Source: an uncultured Bacteroidota bacterium
Lineage (GTDB): Bacteria; Bacteroidota; Bacteroidia; Chitinophagales; Chitinophagaceae
DNA: 7,635 bases
Direction: 5' to 3'
Assembly: GCA_903835145.1 (NCBI GenBank)
Contig: CAILMA010000414.1
Coordinates: forward strand, 1-7,635
A program made the position numbers and the translations under genes. The first letter of the stretch is position 1. The number at the start of each line of letters is the position of its first letter. Below the pieces are notes generated by a model. The model was given only the letters and a program-made list of their open reading frames with translations, searched no databases and had not been told where the DNA came from. Below are positions 1 to 6,895 of the stretch, piece after piece.

Positions 1-65
1 CAATCATGAGCGAAGCCAAAGCTTTGCAAGCTATTAAAGATGGTGTTGCTAAACAAGGCTTTTAA
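1..65 (+). CDS. C-terminal fragment of an unidentified protein (5' end outside window)
   Basis: The open frame enters the window with two bases of a split codon and runs to a TAA stop at 63-65. The visible end reads IMSEAKALQAIKDGVAKQGF. This lysine- and alanine-rich tail looks like a terminal amphipathic helix of a soluble protein. Coding status rests on two things: the frame is open up to the stop, and a strong intrinsic terminator begins 15 bp after it in the same orientation. It converges with the LUD-domain gene on the other strand. Too little is visible to name a family, and I make no functional assignment. Confidence 0.6.
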   Translation, partial: IMSEAKALQAIKDGVAKQGF

Positions 66-80
66 TTCTATCGATAATTG

Positions 81-118
81 AAACACCCGTACTTTCCAAA
101 AAAGTACGGGTGTTTTTA
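81..118 (+). terminator. Rho-independent terminator, possibly bidirectional
   Basis: A 12-bp perfect stem (81-92 pairs with 104-115; core CACCCGTAC/GTACGGGTG) encloses an 11-nt A-rich loop and runs into a T-rich stretch ending near 118. It sits 15 bp after the stop of the + strand fragment. The left flank on the opposite strand is also fairly T-rich (TTTCAATT), and the LUD gene ends 45 bp away at 163, so the same hairpin may stop both convergent transcripts. Confidence 0.9.
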
Positions 119-162
119 TTTTCAACCCAGGTTATCAGATTTGTTCTGAACAAGAGCTTCTA

Positions 163-837
163 TTAAAATAAATAACCGCTGTCAGCATTAATAAAGAAGC
201 AGAATACTTCACCAGGGCCGTGCACTCCTACTACCAGTGTTTTTTCTATATCTGCTGTCCTGCTGGGGCCAGTATTCAGGTTTATCATTGAAGGAAGGTT
301 ATCTTTGTACTTCTTTTTCATCACAGCAAACGCGTCTTCTATATCAGGTACAATCTGATCGGCATAGGCGAAGACGATATGTACAGGATAGAATACTGGC
401 GCCGTACGGCCTACATTCTGAGCACTACTTAAAACAACCGAGCCTGTTCGAGCTACTAACATTTCACAGCCGGTAATACAGGCGTCCCCGGTTTCAATAT
501 ATTGGTCGGCAGGAAGTACGATATCAAGATTCCGTTGCTTGAAAAGATTGTATATCCGGTGGTCAGAGCACAACATTTGAGTCCATCCCTTGCTTTCAAA
601 TAACACCGCAATATTTTCTATAAAATCGTCGTCACTTTCACAAAACACGAACTTACCGCCTAAGGCGATAAAAGCTTCTGCAAATACCTCTTCTATGGCG
701 TTACCGATATCGGGATACAGATTTTTATTGTCTTTTTCTACCTCCGGGAAAGGAATCGGCAGGCTGGCTTCGCCCAATCCTTTTCTAATCCTGCTCAGGA
801 TATTTTCCCTCGATTTTGATGTTACGAATGTTTGCAC
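163..837 (-). CDS. Stand-alone LUD-domain protein (LutC/YkgG family)
   Basis: This 224-residue protein has the length and motifs of the LUD (DUF162) family, which includes LutC of the LutABC lactate-oxidation complex. An N-terminal helix (SRENILSRIRKGL, residues 9-21) leads into the alpha/beta core. A central segment around residues 117-138 contains GCEMLVARTGSVVLSS. The C-terminal family signature GPSRTADIEKTL...GVHGP is at residues 190-208. No signal peptide or membrane segment is visible, so it should be cytosolic. No LutA or LutB partner lies in the window; single LUD genes are common in Bacteroidota and their role is not settled, so a lactate role is only a family-level inference. GTG at 835-837 is the only usable start: an in-frame stop lies eight codons upstream and no ATG, GTG or TTG precedes the helix. 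It converges with the gene ending at 65. Confidence 0.9.
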   Translation of the reverse strand: MQTFVTSKSRENILSRIRKGLGEASLPIPFPEVEKDNKNLYPDIGNAIEEVFAEAFIALGGKFVFCESDDDFIENIAVLFESKGWTQMLCSDHRIYNLFKQRNLDIVLPADQYIETGDACITGCEMLVARTGSVVLSSAQNVGRTAPVFYPVHIVFAYADQIVPDIEDAFAVMKKKYKDNLPSMINLNTGPSRTADIEKTLVVGVHGPGEVFCFFINADSGYLF

Positions 838-841
838 ACTA

Positions 842-870
842 CAAAAATAGAATGCTTTTTATTCCCCAAA
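842..870 (-). promoter_or_regulatory. Predicted Bacteroidota promoter of the LUD-domain gene
   Basis: Reading the - strand, TATTTTTG (842-849) matches the TAnnTTTG -7 element exactly. A TTTG (867-870) lies 17 bp upstream, slightly closer than the usual 19 or so for the -33 element. Only 4 nt separate the -7 box from the GTG start, so transcription would begin at or next to the start codon. The box is a visible match; promoter activity is inferred. Confidence 0.5.
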
Positions 871-988
871 ACATATTTTTTGATAAAAATGGAATTTGAA
901 ACTGCTATGTTTCTGGTATTTTCCTTCGCTGAACGAGCGTTACTCCTCGTTATTTTTCTTTCTACGGAATAGCTGGCTATGAAGAATT

Positions 989-1063
989 GTTGGTGAAATT
1001 AATTCAATTACCCCTTTAAAAACAAAACGAGTTCACCAACGGTCGTTTTTGTTCACCAACGGT
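989..1063. repeat. 13-bp direct repeat pair plus inverted 9-bp copy
   Basis: GTTCACCAACGGT occurs perfectly at 1031-1043 and again at 1051-1063, 20 bp from start to start. The reverse complement of its core, GTTGGTGAA, lies at 989-997. Either direct copy could pair with the inverted copy, giving two mutually exclusive hairpins. The cluster sits between the stop of the 897-aa gene and the promoter of the LUD gene. It could be a regulator binding site or part of a 3'-end structure; no known element was recognised. Confidence 0.6.
1018..1053 (-). terminator. Possible weak terminator of the 897-aa gene
   Basis: On the - strand, AACAAAAACGA (1053-1043) can pair with TCGTTTTGTT (1030-1021) with one bulged A, enclosing a 12-nt loop. 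A short U run (to 1018) follows. It lies about 40 bp after the stop of the NHL gene in the right orientation. The stem has few G-C pairs, so it would be weak, and the direct repeats overlap it, so alternative folds compete. Confidence 0.35.
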
Positions 1064-1094
1064 AAGTAAATGCCACAATAAAATAGTAAAATTG

Positions 1095-3788
1095 TTAACG
1101 CATTATGGTGAATTTCAGGTTTCCGGTGCAAGTTTCAGATGCAAAGTGAACGAGATATTGCCCCGATGGAATTTCAGTACCCAATGTAATTGCTGCCGAA
1201 ATATAATTGTCTATCACCGGTAGGTTTCCTCTGGCGACGATATGGCCAGCAATATCAATTATAAAATATTCCAGTTCCTTGTTGTTTGTGGTTATTTGCC
1301 CGGCAATTTTAAACGCTCCATTGTTAGGGTTTGGAGATAGACTTACCAGGGAAAGGGCGCTGTTTACGTTGGGTAGCGCATTAGTGATTGAATGAATAAC
1401 GATGGTGTTGCTGGTATCAGTGAGCGATGTTATGCAATCGAGGCTGCTTGTGGCCTCACACAATATTGTATCATTAGAATATACGGATGTGGAAAACAAA
1501 TTGGATGTTGCGCCCGGAACAGGGTTTCCGTTTAAAAACCATTGATATCCGGTAACGGAGCCGCCGAATGTTTCCTCAGCGATCATGGTCACAATTTCGC
1601 CCCAATATGCGGTACTGTCGTGTGGGGTATGAATGGTAAGGAAAGGCGTTTCAACAGGCTTAACGTAGAATTCCGTGTGTGCATCAACAGTAGGGGGCAG
1701 CGAACATGGCGTGCTGCTTGTCATATCACAGTAAACAACATCGCCATTATCCGGAGTATATATAAGTGAGTATCCGAAGCCAAGTATGGTGCCAGCTTTT
1801 AGCCATGTAATGTGTGGCGAATAGCCACCACTTACGGGCATTGCTGTAAGCGTGACGGGTGTACCTTGACACACCAAGGCTCCCGAATATCCTGAAATAC
1901 TAACGGAGGGGTAATTCAAAGGTCTGACGTGCATGTTTATAACGTTACTGTTCGCTGCTGGTGTGGTGAGGCACTGCGCATCGCTGATAAAAGTGCAGGA
2001 TATGCGGTCGCCGTTGGCCAATGCTGATGGGGTATAGTTAGTGCTATCGGCGCCTGATAGCACGCCGTTTTTGTACCATTTGTAAGTAGGGGATGGTCCT
2101 CCGTGCAGGGCTGAAGACGAAAATGTAACCAATGAGCCGTTGCAAATGGTATCGAGACCATGAATTGTTATTGACGGCGTTACATAATTCCACACGTTTA
2201 TAGAGAATAAGGCGGTATCAATGCTACAGGAATTAGAAGCAATATAAGTGAGCACGGAAGTGCCGGCTGAAAGCCCTGATACAAGCCCGGTAGAACTTAT
2301 AGAAATGCCGTAGGAAACAGTCCATCCACCACCGGCCGGGGTGGCAACATACGTTTGTGGCGACCCAATACAAAGATTTGCAGGGCCGGAAATTGCAGAT
2401 GAAGTATAAACCGGGATAACTGTTACACTAAATTTCGTGGTATCAGCCAGCCATCCGTCATCTACAATAATCGTAAAGGAGTCAATGCCGCTAAATCCAG
2501 CGGCTGGTGTGTAACTTAAGCCTGATGGAATGATCAGTGTGCCTGTGGTCGTGGTTCGGAATGATGAAGTAACGGTACCATGTGCTGCGTTATACCCGAC
2601 CCGCCAAAAAATATATTGGCCAGAGTCGATATCCCGGGCAGAAGTCATAGAATTCAGAGAAATTGAAGACGAGTTTTCACATATCGAAATAGTATGAGCA
2701 TGGCCAAAATTGAAATAAGGTGCGTGGTTGTGAATTATCTCTCTGACTCTGTAATTAAAGTAATCACCTATGAAAACATTCCCGCTGCCGTGCACGGCTA
2801 TACTTTGCGGTAACCAGAGCGAAGAAGCAGTAGCGGGGCCACCATCCCCATCAAATCCGCCAGTTGCGCCTCCGGCAACGGTTGAAATAATACCGGTGTT
2901 GGAGTTTACTTCTCTAATTTGATTTGTGGTGGCAAAATAGACATTACCCTCCAGATCGCAGGCTATAGATGTCGGCCAGTGTATCATGGCGTCCGTTGCA
3001 GGCCCTCCATCGCCGGTCATACCACTGGTACCAGTGCCGGCAATGGTTGTTATGATTCCGTTGGTATCTATTTTTCTTATGCGATTATTCTCAAAGTCTG
3101 CCACATATACGTTTTGAAACGTGTCTGCCGCGAGGGAAGCAGCACTGCTTAGCCAAGCTGCAGTAGCCGGGCCATCATCGCCACGGTAGCCACTGGTATC
3201 CGAGCCCGCTATCGTTGTTATTATTCCTGTAGCTGATATTTTTCTTATGCATCCCGACCCTGAGCCAATAAAAACATTTTCCATTTTGTCAACAGCAACG
3301 CCGCAGGGGTTGTCGAGTCCGGCCGCAGTTGCCAGACCGCTGTCGCCCGTTGCCCCGAATGTTCCGTTTCCTGCAAATGTGCTGATTATGCCACTTTGGT
3401 CCACTTTCCTCAGTCGGCTGTTGCCCTGATCACAAATAAAGACGTTATTAAATTTGTCGCATGCAAGGCTGTAAGGCTGCGATAATAAGGCATCTGTCGC
3501 AGGGCCACCGTCGCCCAAACTACGCCCACCCCCGGCAAAATTCACGATGAGGCCGTCAGGAGTTATTTTTCTTACCCGGTTTGCATCCCTGTCTGAGATA
3601 TACACATTTCCCGCACTATCAACAGTTATACCAATGATATTAGAAAAAGTAGCATCAGTAGCCATTCCGCCATCGCCAGTGGTGCCATATACGCCGCTTC
3701 CTGCTATTGTCGTTATAATCTGAGCATTTAAACCCTGACAATAAAGACAAAAAATAAGAAAAAATAAGAAGCGTTGTGGCGTGGACAT
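1095..3788 (-). CDS. Secreted six-NHL-repeat propeller with cadherin/Ig-like stalk and T9SS sorting tail
   Basis: 897 residues, downstream member of the tandem pair. A signal peptide covers about residues 1-22 (hydrophobic FLFFLIFCLYC, cleavage after NA before Gln23). Six NHL repeats follow at about 24-351, with blade cores of the type NVYISD...RVRKI near 60, 114, 170, 225, 281 and 336; each is preceded by variants of GDGGPATxAxL. Blades 3 and 5 are shortened and lack the usual Asp after the YIA strand. The stalk holds a cadherin-like module (about 355-459, GLSYTPAAGFSGIDSFTIIV), one two-cysteine Ig-like module (about 463-532, Cys473/Cys521) and three Ig/PKD-like modules (about 536-621, 625-709, 713-799) with WYKNG/WFLNG and NGD..SC motifs. 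The tail at about 808-897 (LSLVSLSPNPNNGAFKIAG, ending in FTIMR) is a T9SS type A sorting domain. I infer a surface-anchored binding or structural protein; no catalytic residues are recognisable. ATG at 3786-3788 directly precedes the signal peptide. Confidence 0.93.
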   Translation of the reverse strand: MSTPQRFLFFLIFCLYCQGLNAQIITTIAGSGVYGTTGDGGMATDATFSNIIGITVDSAGNVYISDRDANRVRKITPDGLIVNFAGGGRSLGDGGPATDALLSQPYSLACDKFNNVFICDQGNSRLRKVDQSGIISTFAGNGTFGATGDSGLATAAGLDNPCGVAVDKMENVFIGSGSGCIRKISATGIITTIAGSDTSGYRGDDGPATAAWLSSAASLAADTFQNVYVADFENNRIRKIDTNGIITTIAGTGTSGMTGDGGPATDAMIHWPTSIACDLEGNVYFATTNQIREVNSNTGIISTVAGGATGGFDGDGGPATASSLWLPQSIAVHGSGNVFIGDYFNYRVREIIHNHAPYFNFGHAHTISICENSSSISLNSMTSARDIDSGQYIFWRVGYNAAHGTVTSSFRTTTTGTLIIPSGLSYTPAAGFSGIDSFTIIVDDGWLADTTKFSVTVIPVYTSSAISGPANLCIGSPQTYVATPAGGGWTVSYGISISSTGLVSGLSAGTSVLTYIASNSCSIDTALFSINVWNYVTPSITIHGLDTICNGSLVTFSSSALHGGPSPTYKWYKNGVLSGADSTNYTPSALANGDRISCTFISDAQCLTTPAANSNVINMHVRPLNYPSVSISGYSGALVCQGTPVTLTAMPVSGGYSPHITWLKAGTILGFGYSLIYTPDNGDVVYCDMTSSTPCSLPPTVDAHTEFYVKPVETPFLTIHTPHDSTAYWGEIVTMIAEETFGGSVTGYQWFLNGNPVPGATSNLFSTSVYSNDTILCEATSSLDCITSLTDTSNTIVIHSITNALPNVNSALSLVSLSPNPNNGAFKIAGQITTNNKELEYFIIDIAGHIVARGNLPVIDNYISAAITLGTEIPSGQYLVHFASETCTGNLKFTIMR

Positions 3789-3798
3789 GAACTAATTT

Positions 3799-3823
3799 GG
3801 AATAAAAATACGCATTTTATTCC
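3799..3823. repeat. Perfect inverted repeat between the two NHL genes
   Basis: GGAATAAAA (3799-3807) and TTTTATTCC (3815-3823) form a 9-bp perfect stem around a 7-nt loop. It occupies the middle of the 59-bp gap, 24 bp after the upstream stop codon and 10 bp before the downstream ATG. Only two G-C pairs are present and no U run follows, so it is a poor terminator. It could be an operator or an mRNA structure that adjusts translation or stability of the downstream gene. Confidence 0.5.
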
Positions 3824-3847
3824 GAAAATGGCCGGATTGAAATATTC

Positions 3848-6800
3848 TTACTTTTCAATGATAATTACGAATCTTTTCAAATTTATACCTGAATTGACCC
3901 GTAAAATATATAAACCGGGGGGCAGAATTCCTTGTAGGTTAAACTCCAAATCGATTTTATTGGATTGACTTGTTGCATTCCCGCTGTAGCATTCCCTCCC
4001 TGACACGTCTGTTATGCAGTATACTATCAGATTATCGCCATTCGGGGCGCTGAGCTTGCCTGTTATCCGGAAGGTTCCGTTTGAAGGATTTGGAGACAGA
4101 TGAAGCAAAGTACCAGTTTCCTGTTCCTGTATACCTGTGGCACATGCAGAGGCCGAAAACACAAAAACGGAGTCCACAACTGTATTGGTGACGCCACAGC
4201 TATTGGTTACGGTATAAGTGATATGGCTTGCCCCCGGTCCGAGCGATTGTAATAGACCAGTTGCAGAGACCGTGCAGACTGACGGATCAGAGCTTGCCCA
4301 CACGCCACCGGCTACGTAGTTGGATAGGTTCAGCGTTTCCCCTTCACAAATGTTGTGGAGGCCGGCGATAACACCAGCTTCAGGTGTGTGCGGTGTAACA
4401 AATATTTCGTGCGATGCAGTATCTGTCCCACATGAATTAAAGTAAATGCAATTTATTTTAACATATCCGGGATGGTTGCCAGTGATGATACCTGATGTAA
4501 TATTCACCGATGCGATCGCGGCATCTTCGCTCACCCAGTACGTTCCTGATGTAGTGCTCGATAGCAGGGTAGTAGCGCCCTGACACAAAGTATCGGCCCC
4601 GGAAACGACTCCTGCATTGGGTAGGGTATCAACAGTTACTACAAACTGAGCAACGCCTGTGCCACACACACCGGGTACCAGGTAGAAGGCGGTATCGGGG
4701 CCTGAAGATAATGTAGCTACATGTCCTGAAATTGAATCGATATAAATTCGCCCTGAACGATCGGCGGTCCAGCGACCTCCGGTAACGGAATTGGATAGCG
4801 TTTCGTGGTCGCCGAGGCATAGACTTGATGTACCCGAAATATGCCCGGGATAAGTGGGGGGGATAACCGTGATGTCTCGCGTTCGGTAATTCAGGCCGCA
4901 GCTATTGGTTACAGTATAAGTGATTGTCACCGTTCCTGGTGCCAAACCAGTTACGGCTCCATACAGACTTGTTATGCTGGCGACGGAGGGGGCAGATGAA
5001 GTCCAGGTGCCGTGTAAGGTTGTGTCATCGAGCAGGGTCGTCGCGCCCTCGCATACAAATGTCGCACCCGTAATTAAGGCTGGCGTATCTGGTAAATCGG
5101 TGACTGTAACGATTGTAAACGTTGTAGCCGAGCCGCAACTATTAACTACGGAATAGTAAATGGTATCATCACCAGTTCTATGAGCGTTGACAATGCCGGT
5201 ATACCGGGTTACAACGGCAATGGAAGTATCTGAAGATGCCCACGTGCCACCAGACCTATAGTCGGCAAGTACAGTAATTAGGCCACGGCATACGAACGTA
5301 GCACCGGAGATGTGTCCGGCAACAGGATACTCGTAAGCTACAAGACTAATTGATGCCGTGTCTGATCCGCATCGGTTGCTTACGATGTAGTAGATGTTTA
5401 CAGCTCCGGCGCTTATAGCAGTTACAATACCGGCTGCGCTAACTGTTGCCACCCGGGTATTAGAAGATACCCAGGTGCCGCCGGATGCCCCGCCAGAGTC
5501 AACAAAAGTTGTGGTGGTGCCGACACAAATGTAGGATGGCCCGGTTATAGTTCCTGAATTGGCTGATAGATTGACGAGGAAGGGAAGGGTAGCGCTTGTG
5601 CTGCCGCAGGAATCGACCAATGTATATGAAATAACGGTAGTGCCTGCTGCCCTGCCAGTCACGTAACCGCTGTCATTTACTGAGGCGATAGAGGTGTCCT
5701 CACTGGTCCAAAACCCACCGTATACGCCATTAGAAAGGCGAGTGTTTAATCCGGTACAAACGGCGCTTCGACCAGCTATGCTGGTGGGCGCCGGTGGTGG
5801 GCAGTTTACTATCTCCCGAATTCGGCTGTTCTCATAATCTGCAATGTACACGTTGCCATATTTGTCGAGTGTAACGTCGGTAGGCCCCCAAAGCTGGGCC
5901 GCTGTAGCCGGCCCGCCATCACCGCTGAATCCACCTGTGCCTGTACCTGCAATGGTAGAAATTATGCCATCAGGTGAAATTTTTCTTACTCTGCTATTTG
6001 CAAGGTCTGCAAAAATAATGTTGCCGTGCTTGTCTGCGCATATCCCATCCGGGTTGTACACTCGTGCTGCTGTTGCCGGCCCGCCGTCACCACTGTAGCC
6101 ACCGGTTCCGGTGCCGCCAATGGTTGTTATAATGCCGTGTGTGTCAATTTTTCTTATGTACTGGTTGGAATAATCGCAGAAATAGAAGTTGCCTCCGGTA
6201 TCAACACAGATCCCTCCAGGTCGCGAAATTCTTGCCGCTGTTGCAGGCCCTCCATCTCCGGAATAGCCTGCAGTGCCAGTGCCTGCAAACGTGCTAATAA
6301 TGCCCGAAGGCGTCACTTTGCGAATTCTATATTCAAACGGGTCAGTGATGTAGACATTTCCCAGTTTATCTACAGACATCCGAAGCGGAGCATTAAGACT
6401 TGCATTGGTTGCCGGACCGCCATCGCCGCTATAACCGCTTATACTGTCGCCTGCAAACGTGTTCATAATTCCAGATGTAGTTACCATTCTTACCCTTTGG
6501 TTTTCAGGGTCGGCAATGTAGAGGTTACCCGCAGTATCCATTGCCAATCCCATTTGGTAACCCATAGCGGCCGCAGTAGCCGGTCCGCCATCTCCATGGA
6601 AATCACGGTATCCGGCCCGGCCAGCTATTGTCTTGATGATGCCTGAAGTGTTGATTTTTCTTATACAGGTATTAATACAGTCTGAGATATAGATATTGCC
6701 AAATGTATCGGCGAGAACGCCTTTAGGGTAATAAAGGGATGCATAAGCTGCGCCACCACCGTCGCCGGAATAACCTGCAGTTGCAGTGCCGCATATTGTA

Positions 6801-6895
6801 ATAATATTTTGAGCAGATGAAATATTGCCTGCTAAGAGGCTGTAAATAACCAATATATAAAAGGCATAATTTGGGTATTTATACGTATTTTTCAT
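3848..6895 (-). CDS. Secreted six-NHL-repeat propeller with seven Ig-like modules and T9SS sorting tail
   Basis: 1015 residues from the chosen ATG at 6893-6895, upstream member of the tandem pair. An in-frame ATG at 6965-6967 would add 24 residues (including KFRTLRYHIHFK) before a good signal peptide; the inner start is preferred because it puts MKNTYKYP and the hydrophobic FYILVIYSLLAG core in the normal place, with cleavage near SSA before Gln29. Six NHL repeats fill about 30-362, with blade cores at 66, 123, 179, 235, 291 and 347, spaced 56-57 residues. Seven Big-2-like Ig modules fill about 373-914, each with a CxG-type cysteine near its start and a second cysteine 50-52 residues later, usually in SCG (380/430, 457/509, 536/587, 615/666, 693/744, 771/822, 850/900). 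The tail at about 927-1015 (LHLSPNPSNGTFRITG) is a T9SS type A sorting domain. Likely a surface-anchored adhesin-like or structural protein; the ligand is unknown. No clear TAnnTTTG box lies upstream. Confidence 0.93.
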   Translation of the reverse strand: MKNTYKYPNYAFYILVIYSLLAGNISSAQNIITICGTATAGYSGDGGGAAYASLYYPKGVLADTFGNIYISDCINTCIRKINTSGIIKTIAGRAGYRDFHGDGGPATAAAMGYQMGLAMDTAGNLYIADPENQRVRMVTTSGIMNTFAGDSISGYSGDGGPATNASLNAPLRMSVDKLGNVYITDPFEYRIRKVTPSGIISTFAGTGTAGYSGDGGPATAARISRPGGICVDTGGNFYFCDYSNQYIRKIDTHGIITTIGGTGTGGYSGDGGPATAARVYNPDGICADKHGNIIFADLANSRVRKISPDGIISTIAGTGTGGFSGDGGPATAAQLWGPTDVTLDKYGNVYIADYENSRIREIVNCPPPAPTSIAGRSAVCTGLNTRLSNGVYGGFWTSEDTSIASVNDSGYVTGRAAGTTVISYTLVDSCGSTSATLPFLVNLSANSGTITGPSYICVGTTTTFVDSGGASGGTWVSSNTRVATVSAAGIVTAISAGAVNIYYIVSNRCGSDTASISLVAYEYPVAGHISGATFVCRGLITVLADYRSGGTWASSDTSIAVVTRYTGIVNAHRTGDDTIYYSVVNSCGSATTFTIVTVTDLPDTPALITGATFVCEGATTLLDDTTLHGTWTSSAPSVASITSLYGAVTGLAPGTVTITYTVTNSCGLNYRTRDITVIPPTYPGHISGTSSLCLGDHETLSNSVTGGRWTADRSGRIYIDSISGHVATLSSGPDTAFYLVPGVCGTGVAQFVVTVDTLPNAGVVSGADTLCQGATTLLSSTTSGTYWVSEDAAIASVNITSGIITGNHPGYVKINCIYFNSCGTDTASHEIFVTPHTPEAGVIAGLHNICEGETLNLSNYVAGGVWASSDPSVCTVSATGLLQSLGPGASHITYTVTNSCGVTNTVVDSVFVFSASACATGIQEQETGTLLHLSPNPSNGTFRITGKLSAPNGDNLIVYCITDVSGRECYSGNATSQSNKIDLEFNLQGILPPGLYILRVNSGINLKRFVIIIEK
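3878..3885 (-). promoter_or_regulatory. Candidate -7 box inside the 3' end of the upstream NHL gene
   Basis: On the - strand, TAAATTTG fits TAnnTTTG exactly. It lies inside the last codons of the 1015-aa gene, about 90 bp before the ATG of the 897-aa gene. No convincing TTTG -33 partner is seen at the right distance, so it may be chance in AT-rich sequence. If real, it would give the downstream gene its own transcript with a leader carrying the inverted repeat. Confidence 0.25.
4154..5779 (-). repeat. Array of seven Ig-like (Big-2-like) modules
   Basis: This part of the 1015-aa gene encodes seven modules in tandem. First cysteines are 77-79 residues apart, and the two cysteines of each module are 50-52 residues apart. 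Recurrent motifs are ISGATFVCxG at the start, GGTWxSSDTSIA and the turn GIVTG in the middle, and VTNSCG at the end. Modules 6 and 7 each carry one extra cysteine (KINCIYF and PSVCTV). Confidence 0.85.
5810..6808 (-). repeat. Six NHL repeats with a 168-bp DNA period
   Basis: The propeller-coding part of the 1015-aa gene repeats at the DNA level. Matching copies of the segment coding for GDGGPATAA have the block GCTGT(A/T)GC(C/A)GG at 5901, 6069 and 6237 on the + strand, exactly 168 bp (56 codons) apart. Blades 4 to 6 are the most alike. This is a protein repeat in frame, not a CRISPR or satellite array. Confidence 0.85.

Noticed and set aside
163..837. A lactate-utilisation LutABC operon
   Set aside because: Only the LutC-like LUD gene is present; no LutA- or LutB-like partner occurs in the window and the gene appears to stand alone.
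932..960. Hairpin AACGAG/CTCGTT followed by a T-rich stretch on the + strand
   Set aside because: The stem is only 6 bp and no + strand gene ends nearby for it to terminate.
4920..5156. A 78-codon + strand open frame opposite the Ig-like array
   Set aside because: It is antisense to conserved Ig modules and has no domain, signal peptide or promoter.
6026..6646. A 206-codon + strand open frame opposite the NHL repeats of the 1015-aa gene
   Set aside because: It repeats with the same 56-codon period as the blades (recurring CCCRP-type units), has no recognisable family, and lies fully antisense to a well-supported gene. It is a by-product of the repeat composition.
5810..6808. Regularly spaced repeats that could suggest a CRISPR array or minisatellite
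   Set aside because: The 168-bp period is far too long for CRISPR, is a multiple of three, and encodes NHL blades in one open frame.
1095..6895. The NHL pair as enzymes, such as virginiamycin-lyase-like propellers, or as signalling proteins
   Set aside because: The repeats are of the GDGGPATxA / GNVYIAD type, no catalytic residues can be identified, and the architecture (signal peptide, Ig stalk, T9SS tail) fits surface display better.
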